Shown here in pieces: positions 7,813 to 15,661 of a DNA stretch of 64,000 nt; within the stretch, counting starts at the first letter, position 1, and every line of letters begins with the position of its first letter. Source of the DNA: Succinivibrio dextrinosolvens (GTDB lineage Bacteria; Pseudomonadota; Gammaproteobacteria; Enterobacterales; Succinivibrionaceae). Where the stretch lies: positions 62,001 through 126,000 of the forward strand of contig NZ_FPAH01000001.1 of assembly GCF_900116345.1 (NCBI RefSeq). Direction: 5' to 3'. The notes under the pieces are model-generated. The model searched no databases, had not been told where the DNA came from, and saw only the letters and a program-made list of their open reading frames with translations. A program made the translations under genes and the position numbers.

Positions 7813-9423
7813 ATGCGTTTACAGCAACGACATCTTGTGAATACGGCTTTAATGTTATGTGTAGTAGCTTTTGCTACTATTTTTTTGTATTGGCTTTATA
7901 GCCGAACCATTACCCTTGATGATTTATCCTATCATAACAACAACATGCCAATACTGCGCTGGCTTGCTCTGCGCTTTACGAACTGGTCACAGAGAGTGTT
8001 CATAGACTACACGGTGTACGGAATACTGCATATCAACAGTACAGTGCTGCCCAAGGTGATATGCGGTTTAGTTACTCTGGGGCTTATTGCCGTTATCTGT
8101 GCATTATTCGGTTTGTCTAAGCCATGGTTTATTGCAATGGTAATCCTGCTTTGCGGCTTTCAGTCCTATCAGGAAATAGAAGGCGCAGGCTATTTCACCA
8201 GCATCATAAATTTTCAGCTCCCTCTGGTTTTAGGTATTTTGACAGTAAAGCTGCTGCTTTCACGGGAAATCAATGGTTATAAGGCTCTATTGCTGTTTGT
8301 CTGTGTCCTGTTCGCATCTTCACTTGAGACGGTTGCTTTCGGAATGACAGTAGGACTATTGGTACTGTACTTCTATGTGCCAAAGCAGAATCGCTCGTTC
8401 GTAACCATGTGTTTAGTGCTGTGCATATTCTCCATAGTGCTGTTCTATGTATCAGGTGCTACTGATTACAGACTGTGTGTGCATGAGGAGGAGCGTTTTC
8501 CAGAGTATCTGTCTACCTCCGTTTTCTACCGTAGTTACGTGGGACTTATGACCACGCTGCTTTATTACTGTTTCAATCTAAACTCGTTTATGCTGTTTCT
8601 GGTACTGACAGTAATCTATGCACTTACCCGCTGGTCCATGGTTAAGATGCTTGTGTGTGCTGCTGTTCTAATGCTGCTGCAGTACCTGGGCTCACTGATG
8701 AATACCGAGCTTAACTCTACACTTCTGTACTACCGCTATGGAAACACGCTTGATCTAACTTCCGTAAAGATTGTTTTAATGTTTCTGGTGTCCTGTGGGA
8801 TTATGGGGGCAGTGATTTATGGAGTATGGAGGATAAACCTCTCAGGGAAAGACAGAATAGCTGTTTTATCTATGCTTTCGATAGGTCTTATGATGAGAGT
8901 GGTCATGGGTTTCTCCCCTACTGTGTTCTTCTCCCTAGGAAGAACGTTTATCTTTACCAATTTTGCATTCCTGCTGGCTGGTGTTTTTATACTATATCGT
9001 CTGGGGATTTTGAACAGTAACGTCATCCGTACACTCATTGTTTGCTGTTTTGTTTTCTGTACCGCTCCACGTATGGCATTCATGCTTTCTGAAGATTTTA
9101 AGAAGTTCCCAACATATCCAGATTATCTGATGCCTGAGGAATACGGTGGAATCCTGCTGCAGTGTGCAGAGAAATATCCAAAAGTTACAGAGTTCTCATC
9201 TGGAGGGAAAGTAAAGGATTTGTATGGCGATGTGGTATCTGAAACAGAGAGAGCTCAGGCGGTTGCTGCAAGACATAAACGTCTGGTTGCAGGAAAGAAC
9301 CCGTTACCACATGTGTTTAATGTTTCCGATCTTACGATATACAGAATCAATTATGAGATTAGGAAAAATGATCCGGCCAATCATGAAGAAACGGCAAAAG
9401 AATCACGTTTAACCTATAATTAG
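7813..9423 (+). CDS. polytopic membrane protein, GT-C/DUF6056-like
   Basis: A 536-residue protein with about ten to twelve membrane helices and a short soluble tail. Three features resemble the DUF6056/GtrII group of GT-C glycosyltransferase-like proteins: an acidic pair in the first periplasmic loop (TLDDLSYH, about residue 36), a following TNWSQRVFIDY segment, and a GAGYFTSIINFQLPL segment that matches the W-t-G-s-x-N-Y pattern. Such proteins move sugars from lipid carriers to envelope targets. AGGAGC precedes the ATG. It is the last gene of the operon, followed by a strong terminator. The membrane call is firm; the enzyme class is tentative. It may work with the glycosylation cassette at 43-47 kb. 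Confidence 0.55.
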   Translation: MRLQQRHLVNTALMLCVVAFATIFLYWLYSRTITLDDLSYHNNNMPILRWLALRFTNWSQRVFIDYTVYGILHINSTVLPKVICGLVTLGLIAVICALFGLSKPWFIAMVILLCGFQSYQEIEGAGYFTSIINFQLPLVLGILTVKLLLSREINGYKALLLFVCVLFASSLETVAFGMTVGLLVLYFYVPKQNRSFVTMCLVLCIFSIVLFYVSGATDYRLCVHEEERFPEYLSTSVFYRSYVGLMTTLLYYCFNLNSFMLFLVLTVIYALTRWSMVKMLVCAAVLMLLQYLGSLMNTELNSTLLYYRYGNTLDLTSVKIVLMFLVSCGIMGAVIYGVWRINLSGKDRIAVLSMLSIGLMMRVVMGFSPTVFFSLGRTFIFTNFAFLLAGVFILYRLGILNSNVIRTLIVCCFVFCTAPRMAFMLSEDFKKFPTYPDYLMPEEYGGILLQCAEKYPKVTEFSSGGKVKDLYGDVVSETERAQAVAARHKRLVAGKNPLPHVFNVSDLTIYRINYEIRKNDPANHEETAKESRLTYN

Positions 9424-9448
9424 AAAACAAACATTATACCTTTTCTTG

Positions 9449-9490
9449 ATCCTCCCTAAAACTAGATTAGGGAGGATTATTTTTTTTAAT
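9449..9490 (+). terminator. intrinsic terminator of the 4.8-9.4 kb operon
   Basis: An 11-bp perfect stem (ATCCTCCCTAA / TTAGGGAGGAT) with a 7-nt loop, followed by TATTTTTTTTTT. It lies 26 bp after the last stop codon. Confidence 0.93.
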
Positions 9491-9619
9491 TGTAAGAAAC
9501 TATGCTTTGTCTGCTAAAGACTCTATACTGTATCCTTGTGCAAAATTATTCTTCCCTTTTACTAATTTTTTTCTTGCTATAGTAACAAAAGGTATGTGTT
9601 TAGTTGCAAATGTGGCAAA

Positions 9620-11062
9620 CTATTCGTTCCTGTTCTTTTTCTCTCCTATATCACCACGGAAAAAAGTTCCATGACTCACAGTCCAATCTCCAAATTTTCC
9701 ATTAAATAAAGAATGACTGAACATTTGGAACTTATTTGTTTTTTCAGACACATTCCACTCACTAAGATTACCGTTAAATTTTGAACCTTCAAACATTCTC
9801 TCCATATTAGTAACATTAGAGACATCCCAATGACTTATGTCTCCATTGAAGATTGAGTGATAAAACATACGAGTCATATCATTTACACTAGAAACGTCCC
9901 ACTTACTTATGTCACCATTAAATTCTGATTCATTGAACATATAACTCATATCCGTGACTTTAGAAACGTTCCACTCACTAATATTGCCGTTAAATTTTGA
10001 CTTGTCAAACATACAACTCATGTTCGTAACATTAGAAACATCCCACTTACTTATGTCACCATTAAATTCTGCCTCTTGGAACATAAAACGCATATCACGT
10101 ACATTAGACACATTCCATTCACTAATATCATTATTAAATTTTGAACAACCAAACATTCCAAACATATTCGTAACGTTAGACACATCCCACTTGCTAATAT
10201 TGTTGTTAAAATTTGAATATGAGAACATAGCTCCCATATTCGTAACTTTAGACACATCCCATTTTTCAAGTGATTGATTAAATTTATAGTTATACTCAAA
10301 CATACACCCCATATTAGCAACATTAGAGACATCCCAGTTACTGATATCTCCATTGAAGATAGAGCGAGAAAACATATGCCTCATATTGGTAACATTAGAG
10401 ACATTCCAAGAACTGATATCGCCTGTAAATTTTGAACCATCAAACATTTTCTCCATATTAGTAACATTAGAAACATCCCAATTACTGATATCTCCATTAA
10501 AGACAGAACCAGAAAACATATGACTCATATTGGTAACATTAGAAACATTCCACTCACTAATATTGCCGAAAAAATTTGAGTGTTCAAACATACTTTCCAT
10601 ATTGGTAACATTAGAGACATCCCAGCCCCCAAGATTAATCTTGCCGAAAAATCTTGAGCCGTCAAACATATGACTCATATTTGTAACATTAGAAACATCC
10701 CAATTACTGATATCTCCGTTAAATTCAGCATTCTGAAACATACCCTCCATATTAGTAACATTAGATACGTTCCATGAACTGATATTAAGTTGAGTTCCTT
10801 CAAACGAACAATCTTTAAAAAGACAACTCATATCTGTAATTTCAGATACATCAATAAAGTCAAGGTCAAGGTCACAGTTATACTTCTTATTTTTTTTGTG
10901 TACCTTGATTAGATTTAATAATTCGTTTTTAGTGTGAACTCTTACTGTATTTATTGATTGAGCTTCATCAGTGTTATGTTGCCGAAACTGTTTTCCACAT
11001 TTCTCGCAATAGATTGCATTATCGTCTTCTTCTGCTTGTCCACAATATCTACAGTATTTCAT
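9620..11062 (-). CDS. zinc-ribbon protein with 16 DUF285 (BspA-type) repeats
   Basis: A 480-residue protein without a signal peptide. The N-terminus is a zinc ribbon (CRYCG ... CEKCG, residues 4-22). From about residue 75 there are 16 repeats of roughly 24 residues with the core WDVSNVTNM..MF, the DUF285/BspA-like leucine-rich type. Repeats alternate mostly between ISxWDVSNVTNM and ISxWNVSNVTNM. In other bacteria and mycoplasmas such repeats make extended binding surfaces, often on secreted proteins; a zinc ribbon in place of a signal peptide suggests a cytoplasmic or unusual location. AAGGAAAA precedes the ATG. The DNA-level repeats would favour length variation. Function is unknown. Confidence 0.8.
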   Translation of the reverse strand: MKYCRYCGQAEEDDNAIYCEKCGKQFRQHNTDEAQSINTVRVHTKNELLNLIKVHKKNKKYNCDLDLDFIDVSEITDMSCLFKDCSFEGTQLNISSWNVSNVTNMEGMFQNAEFNGDISNWDVSNVTNMSHMFDGSRFFGKINLGGWDVSNVTNMESMFEHSNFFGNISEWNVSNVTNMSHMFSGSVFNGDISNWDVSNVTNMEKMFDGSKFTGDISSWNVSNVTNMRHMFSRSIFNGDISNWDVSNVANMGCMFEYNYKFNQSLEKWDVSKVTNMGAMFSYSNFNNNISKWDVSNVTNMFGMFGCSKFNNDISEWNVSNVRDMRFMFQEAEFNGDISKWDVSNVTNMSCMFDKSKFNGNISEWNVSKVTDMSYMFNESEFNGDISKWDVSSVNDMTRMFYHSIFNGDISHWDVSNVTNMERMFEGSKFNGNLSEWNVSEKTNKFQMFSHSLFNGKFGDWTVSHGTFFRGDIGEKKNRNE

Positions 11063-11221
11063 TGAGTTTTCCTTATACTCTGTATGGTATTTCTGATAAT
11101 TTCAAAAAGTCATTGTTATTGTTTTTCACTTTCTTGTCGCATAACTTATTTTGTTCAAGAAAGAATTTTAAACTCGGTTTTATTCTTGCTTGACCAGGCG
11201 AAATGGTTATTGATTTTATGG

Positions 11222-11479
11222 TTAGAAATTTGATTTAGAAATAAGCTCTTTTTCGTCAAATAGTTTTAAAATTTGAGATTCTGGAGGAGATGGAGCTAAA
11301 TCTTTCGGAATATTTATATAATCAGAGATTTTCTTCTTTTCCATAAAACTATGACCATTTTTTCGATTTGTTGAATAAAATCTTCTTTTGAAGTATAGAT
11401 ATTGGAAATCAACTAAACAAGAAAAGTAGAAAGGACTTAAAAACGGCATGATAAAATCTATGACAATAATGTATCCCAT
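11222..11479 (-). CDS. possible small protein, doubtful
   Basis: An 85-codon frame with a hydrophobic first third (MGYIIVIDFIMPFLSPFYF) and a charged, Pro/Ser-rich remainder. The ribosome-binding site is weak and the composition is that of AT-rich DNA, so it could be chance. It lies between the DUF285 gene and a divergent lipoprotein gene. No family was recognised. Kept as a possible gene because no other feature explains this stretch. Confidence 0.3.
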   Translation of the reverse strand: MGYIIVIDFIMPFLSPFYFSCLVDFQYLYFKRRFYSTNRKNGHSFMEKKKISDYINIPKDLAPSPPESQILKLFDEKELISKSNF

Positions 11480-11644
11480 TACACTAACAATATAATTAGT
11501 CTACTTTGACATCTTTTTGCACCTATACAAAGCCATAAGTATCTTCTAAGTCAACACACGTAACATACGTCCGTTTTTCTACATTGTGTATATACCATCT
11601 AATGCGTCAGCATTTTTTTATCAGTCTGATAATAAGGATTTATC

Positions 11645-12190
11645 TTGAAAAAAATCGGTGTTGCTGCAACTCTTGCAATCCTATCTCTTGTGCCTACCGG
11701 ATGTGTTAATTTAGAAGCTTTACGACAGTTAAGTGATCCTCAGACAGTAGGTTCTCAAACAGAAACCTCTCACTTATCACAGATTGATCTTGTTGAACGT
11801 ATTGATAAACCGGCTGTTCCAGCTAAGAACTCTCTTGATCAAGTGTGCAGACAATACAGAAGAAATATGAGAGAAGAACAAAAATTGCTAGGAGATCTTT
11901 ATACGGTAACAGCTACCGCATCTTACATTCATCTACACATGCCTGACCTTTTTGAATTTGGGCAGAACCTAGATGATGGTACTCCAAACAGACATCACAC
12001 CAGAGTATACACAAAATTAGTTGGAGAAAATTTTATTGAATATAAAGATTTTTCCAACTCAACTGCTTATGAAGTTGGACAGAAATATACGTTAACAGGT
12101 CAATTAGTTCGTATACGTTACGATGGCTCTCGTTGTACCTTCATTTTGTCTAACGGCTACAAATACAGACTTTCTTCAAAAGCATTTTAG
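11645..12190 (+). CDS. lipoprotein with possible OB-fold domain
   Basis: A 181-residue lipoprotein starting at TTG, supported by ATAAGGA eight bases upstream and by the signal peptide that follows directly (KKIGVAATLAILSLVPTGC). The lipobox is VPTGC. After a linker, residues 95-178 look like a small beta-barrel (YTVTATASYIH ... YTLTGQLVRIRY ... CTFILSNGYKYRL), similar to the OB-fold tRNA_anti-like domains in other exported proteins. A membrane-bound periplasmic role is likely, but the partner is unknown. The start of the next gene lies 28 bp past its stop. Confidence 0.7.
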   Translation: MKKIGVAATLAILSLVPTGCVNLEALRQLSDPQTVGSQTETSHLSQIDLVERIDKPAVPAKNSLDQVCRQYRRNMREEQKLLGDLYTVTATASYIHLHMPDLFEFGQNLDDGTPNRHHTRVYTKLVGENFIEYKDFSNSTAYEVGQKYTLTGQLVRIRYDGSRCTFILSNGYKYRLSSKAF

Positions 12191-12218
12191 TAAACTTGTT
12201 ATTAATCGAGAAAAACAA

Positions 12219-12437
12219 ATGATATATTCCCAAAATATTGAGACAGAATCACTTGAAGGAACAAAATCGGAGAAGCTAAAAGGAAAACCTAGAATTGCTC
12301 CAGAGGACAAACCTATAGCACGAAACCTATATCTTCCAAAAGAGATTTGGGATCGTCTCGATGAAGAGTCTAAAAAATTATATATGAGTAGAAATGCTTA
12401 TATATTGTCTTTAATTCTGAAAGGGCTTGAGAGCTGA
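12219..12437 (+). CDS. ribbon-helix-helix DNA-binding protein
   Basis: A 72-residue protein. The start is placed at ATG before IYSQNIE; the reading frame extends upstream into the lipoprotein gene but without support. The last 40 residues (RNLYLPKEIWDRLDEESKKL then YMSRNAYILSLILKGL) fit the ribbon-helix-helix pattern: a short strand, a helix, a turn with Ser-Arg-Asn and a second hydrophobic helix. Such proteins repress their own operons or act as antitoxins. An 8-bp perfect inverted repeat lies 78 bp downstream. No toxin-like partner sits next to it. The fold call is fairly good; the role is open. Confidence 0.65.
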   Translation: MIYSQNIETESLEGTKSEKLKGKPRIAPEDKPIARNLYLPKEIWDRLDEESKKLYMSRNAYILSLILKGLES

Positions 12438-12807
12438 AGTTTTAGAGCAAAAATCTATAAAGAAAAAGGTTGGAGAACTGCTAATTCCCCTACCCAAATA
12501 AGCGATGATTCTAATTTACCATGCAAATGGTAAAATGAAGTAATACTCAGTGCTATGTCCAGATAGTTCTGAGTATTGTTATTTTGCCTTAATAGAATTT
12601 CTATCCACTAGCATTATATGAAGTTCTTTAGAAATCATTTCTTGCACTTAAAACAAGAAAACACTCTCAATTTGCATTCTAATTTCTAACGTATAATTTC
12701 AAATATATTTAATTTCTTGAATCAAACTGACTTCTTTACAAGTAAGATTTTCAGAATCATATCCGAAGTTTTAACTAATTGAATAAAGTATCGGCGGAGT
12801 GAAATAA
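12438..12807. other. gene-free stretch with inverted repeat and terminator
   Basis: AT-rich DNA between the ribbon-helix-helix gene and the 346-residue gene. It holds a perfect inverted repeat TTTACCAT-GCAA-ATGGTAAA at 12515-12534 and a terminator at 12542-12585. The remaining 220 bp show no convincing gene; the ribosome site GGCGGAG for the next gene is at the end. Confidence 0.6.
12542..12585 (+). terminator. probable terminator after the RHH gene
   Basis: AATACTCAG pairs with CTGAGTATT over an 18-nt loop, followed by GTTATTTT. It lies about 100 bp past the stop. Confidence 0.6.
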
Positions 12808-13848
12808 ATGGCATTTTTATCTAAAGAATCAAAAGAGTTTACTGATCAATTATTCCATAAAAATATTTTGGAAACCTACCGTTCTACAATTGAGGATCTT
12901 GTTGAAATTCTAGAAAACAGAACAAGTTTGAGTATCAAGACACTTGTTGATTATTACGATAAGCAATACAACTCATCATTTTTTGGATGGAGACCTTTTA
13001 TTCCCGTTGCTAGTGCTAATACAGTTAAAGCTCATAAAAAATGGAATAAATTTGATGATCCAGAAATTGATAATATATGTGAAAACTTAATTATTCCAAT
13101 TGAAACTGCTTCACAAAATAACAAAAAACGAATAAAAAGACTCATTAAAGCGCAAGAAGATAAGGTTGTTGAAACTATTTATGATGTTTTGGACACTTTT
13201 TCAGTATTAAAAAAAATGGGGCGTAAAAAAGACAAAACTAATAAATATGAAAGCATGATTACTTCTTTGATTGTTGACCATACAACGCTAGTAACCATTT
13301 ACTATATTGATGATAGTTTTTACGATATTAAAAAAATCCTTGCCAGAATAAAACGTTACTTAGCAAATTTAGAAAACGTCAAACAGATTAGGAAAGGGAC
13401 AAAATCTAAAATTTATCAGGCTCACAATCAGCAACTCAACTATTCATTTTCATACAAAGATAATCAACTTCTTGAATGGGAAATAATATATAAGGCCTTA
13501 TATCAACAGCTTTTAGATTATTGGAATACCTCCAAAGAAGAAAAAAAAGAATGGTTAAAACTTTCTGACAACGAAAACTATCCAGAAAAAATTGATTGTT
13601 TTATAGGAGGAACTCTTCGAGGATGGTCAACAGTTGGAAATGAGATGTTATATGGTGGTGAAGAAACATCAAATGGGTCAGCAAAACAATTAACTCAAAA
13701 ACTTGTAGATTTATACAAAAATAATAAAGATATCTTTTTAGGAGATTTTATTTCACAAGACCATTTCATTATGTCTCTACCAAGAATTATTGACACTTTA
13801 TATGAGAACATCCTCAATAAGGATCTTAAGGCCTTTCTTTTAGACTAA
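12808..13848 (+). CDS. hypothetical protein, orphan accessory gene
   Basis: A 346-residue soluble protein, Lys/Asn-rich and more AT-biased than the transfer genes, suggesting separate acquisition. It appears mostly helical (for example ILARIKRYLANLENVKQIRK). A Gly-rich segment CFIGGTLRGWSTVGNEMLYGG near residues 270-295 is the most distinctive part. No catalytic motif was recognised. GGCGGAG precedes the ATG. It stands alone between two terminator-like hairpins, a common setting for cargo such as defence genes, but there is no direct evidence for that role. Confidence 0.7.
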   Translation: MAFLSKESKEFTDQLFHKNILETYRSTIEDLVEILENRTSLSIKTLVDYYDKQYNSSFFGWRPFIPVASANTVKAHKKWNKFDDPEIDNICENLIIPIETASQNNKKRIKRLIKAQEDKVVETIYDVLDTFSVLKKMGRKKDKTNKYESMITSLIVDHTTLVTIYYIDDSFYDIKKILARIKRYLANLENVKQIRKGTKSKIYQAHNQQLNYSFSYKDNQLLEWEIIYKALYQQLLDYWNTSKEEKKEWLKLSDNENYPEKIDCFIGGTLRGWSTVGNEMLYGGEETSNGSAKQLTQKLVDLYKNNKDIFLGDFISQDHFIMSLPRIIDTLYENILNKDLKAFLLD

Positions 13849-13865
13849 TCTATCAACTTTCTTCT

Positions 13866-13897
13866 GTTACTAGTAAAAACTTTTTTTTACTAGTAAC
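13866..13897. terminator. bidirectional terminator-like hairpin
   Basis: GTTACTAGTAAAA pairs perfectly with TTTTACTAGTAAC (13 bp) over a 6-nt loop, just after the orphan gene. It is AT-rich, with T runs inside the stem rather than a long tail, so efficiency is uncertain. Confidence 0.55.
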
Positions 13898-13975
13898 AAA
13901 ATTTTGATATCTGAAAACCTTCATCATTTTTCTGTACATTTTCCATAAGGAATCCAATTTAATCGGAGAATAATT

Positions 13976-14611
13976 ATGGAATCATTGAGCGAACAGAAAA
14001 GAAACAATGAATCATTTTTAAGAAATCAATTTCACTCAGAAAACAGATTCGGTTTTCCTCTAGTACGGAAACAAGATATAGACCTTAGAGGAATAGTACT
14101 AAAGCCTGTATCGGACATTAAACCCAACGACAAGTCTAATAACGGCAATGTTGGAGTTCATTTTTTCGTAGATGACTATAGATTTACTAAATACTTTGAT
14201 CATTACGAGAAATATATAAATCTGTTAAAACAGTACAAATTTGTTTTAACACCAGATTTCTCCTTGTATGCGGATATGCCTATATGGCGACAGATTGAAA
14301 GTGTAGGAAAAAACAGATGGTGCGGTGCCTATTGGCAATCAAAAGGCATACAAGTTATTCCCACAATTAGTTGGTCTTTATATTCATCCTATGAGTTTTG
14401 CTTTAAAGGTGTTGAAAAATACGGAATAGTTGCAATAGGAATGATTGGGGCTAAAAAGTCAAAACTTAGATTCTTGCGTGGATATGACCGTATGTTAGAA
14501 GAATTGTCTCCAAACAAAATAATCTGTTTAGGAACACCTTTTCACGAAATGGAAGGAAATATCTTTTCCTTTGATTACTGTAACTCAAGAAAGATTGGAG
14601 GTAAACAATAA
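13976..14611 (+). CDS. DUF4417-family protein
   Basis: A 211-residue protein matching the DUF4417 pattern: VHFFVDDYRFTKYFDH, VLTPDFSLYADMPIWRQIES, WCGAYWQSKGIQVIPTISW, then FCFKGVEKYGIVAIGMIGA and a final ELSPNKIICLGTP. These are the blocks I recall for the family, which is common in phages and mobile elements, mainly of Firmicutes, and has no known activity. CGGAGA precedes the ATG. Its stop overlaps the ATG of the next gene by one base, so the two are translationally coupled. The family call is good; a Firmicute-type origin is an inference. Confidence 0.75.
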   Translation: MESLSEQKRNNESFLRNQFHSENRFGFPLVRKQDIDLRGIVLKPVSDIKPNDKSNNGNVGVHFFVDDYRFTKYFDHYEKYINLLKQYKFVLTPDFSLYADMPIWRQIESVGKNRWCGAYWQSKGIQVIPTISWSLYSSYEFCFKGVEKYGIVAIGMIGAKKSKLRFLRGYDRMLEELSPNKIICLGTPFHEMEGNIFSFDYCNSRKIGGKQ

Positions 14612-14994
14612 TGGGAGGAAGAGGATCTTTTGCGGCAGGGAATAATGTTGCTTTCACATATAAAACTGTTGGCAGAATCAATGGAGTTCAAGTATTAGAA
14701 GGATTACGTGGTCATCATAGTTTACCTGTAGAAGCTCACAGCAGTACTGCTTATATAAAACTAAAACCCGACGGTACATTTCATGAAATGAGAATTTATA
14801 ATAAGGATAGATATCTCGTTGCCGAAATAGCATATCATCCAGAAGGAAAGTTAGGTAAAAGCGGAAATAATGTTTTACATATCCATGAGTACAAAGTACC
14901 AGGAGATTTCTCAAAAGAAAACAGAACAACAAGATTACTTACACAGCAAGAAAAAGAAAAATACAAACCATTCCTAAGAGGAGTAAAATTATGA
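14611..14994 (+). CDS. MGGRGS-type phage/mobile-element protein
   Basis: A 127-residue protein that begins MGGRGSFAAG, an N-terminus seen on many small phage and integrative-element proteins of Firmicutes, some of them at the end of head-morphogenesis or toxin-like proteins. The rest is beta-rich (AYIKLKPDGTFHEMRIYNKD) with several His residues (HSLPVEAH, VLHIHEY). No membrane segment is seen. AGATTGGAGG upstream provides the ribosome site. It overlaps the preceding stop by one base and the next start by four. Function unknown; a small nuclease or toxin is possible, not shown. Confidence 0.6.
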   Translation: MGGRGSFAAGNNVAFTYKTVGRINGVQVLEGLRGHHSLPVEAHSSTAYIKLKPDGTFHEMRIYNKDRYLVAEIAYHPEGKLGKSGNNVLHIHEYKVPGDFSKENRTTRLLTQQEKEKYKPFLRGVKL

Positions 14995-15269
14995 TTAACG
15001 GTGATGTTCATGAATTTTTAGATTTACTTAGCGATGGATTTGAAGTTGTTTTCCTATATAAAGGGAAGAAATACTGTGCACAGGGTTTTAGTGACGATGC
15101 TATAAACTATGAACTTGTAATTGAACAATGGGAACCATGGTCTGACAGTTATATCTGGAGTAAAACAAAAAAAGGCGATTACGATATTGATGCGTTTCAA
15201 AAAGATCCCATTATAGACGGTAAAACCTTTTGGGAAATCCAAGATGAGATTGAATGGGTTGACTGTTAG
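14991..15269 (+). CDS. small acidic protein downstream of the MGGRGS gene
   Basis: A 92-residue acidic, Trp-rich protein (VIEQWEPWSDSYIWSK; FWEIQDEIEWVDC). It starts inside the end of the previous gene (ATGA overlap), so the two are made in step. The final segment, GKTFWEIQDEIEW, resembles the ends of small proteins found in phages and integrative elements of Firmicutes. Small acidic partners coupled to a basic upstream protein are typical of immunity or inhibitor proteins, but here that is speculation. Confidence 0.6.
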   Translation: MINGDVHEFLDLLSDGFEVVFLYKGKKYCAQGFSDDAINYELVIEQWEPWSDSYIWSKTKKGDYDIDAFQKDPIIDGKTFWEIQDEIEWVDC

Positions 15270-15273
15270 ATTA

Positions 15274-15310
15274 GGGAGTAGCAATCATAATTTCACGATG
15301 GTTGCTACCC
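15274..15310. terminator. hairpin between convergent genes
   Basis: GTAGCAATCAT pairs with ATGGTTGCTAC (one G-U) and GGG/CCC extend the stem. It sits between the end of the DUF4417 operon and the end of the leftward gene at 15319, so it may stop transcription from both sides, though no long T run follows. Confidence 0.6.
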
Positions 15311-15318
15311 GCTGCAAT

Positions 15319-15597
15319 TTATCGGCTTTTCATCTCCGGAGTTACAGAATCTGACTTTGATACCACAGAATATTTCTTCAGAATATGAGCTTTAAAAGCC
15401 TTAATCTTTTCGTTATCTCCAGCAAGTAAATCTGCATTTATGATTGTATAAAGTTCAGTGTTTTCCTTCTCAAGCTGAACAATGCGATCTGACAGAACAA
15501 AACATCTATCAGCCAGCATATAGCCAGAGTACACAATCACCATTACACATAAAGCTATCAGAAACTGCGATAGCTCACTTAACTTAATCTTTTCCAT
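15319..15597 (-). CDS. small single-pass membrane protein with coiled coil
   Basis: A 92-residue protein with one membrane helix near the N-terminus (FLIALCVMVIVYSGYMLA), followed by a short coiled coil (LSDRIVQLEKENTELYTII) and a basic tail. The layout resembles small bitopic proteins of division or envelope assembly (FtsB-like in shape), but no family match is claimed. It is the last gene of a leftward block that includes two larger unknown genes. No strong ribosome site was seen. Confidence 0.55.
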   Translation of the reverse strand: MEKIKLSELSQFLIALCVMVIVYSGYMLADRCFVLSDRIVQLEKENTELYTIINADLLAGDNEKIKAFKAHILKKYSVVSKSDSVTPEMKSR

Positions 15598-15661
15598 ACA
15601 TTGATACCATTTTTTTAGAGAAACGTCTCTATGAGCATTCTCGTTATACTCTCGTCACCAA

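Noticed and set aside
9700-10800. Regular DNA repeats that could suggest a CRISPR array
   Set aside because: The repeats are codons of the DUF285 protein in one long reading frame, with no spacer/repeat structure of constant length and no cas genes.
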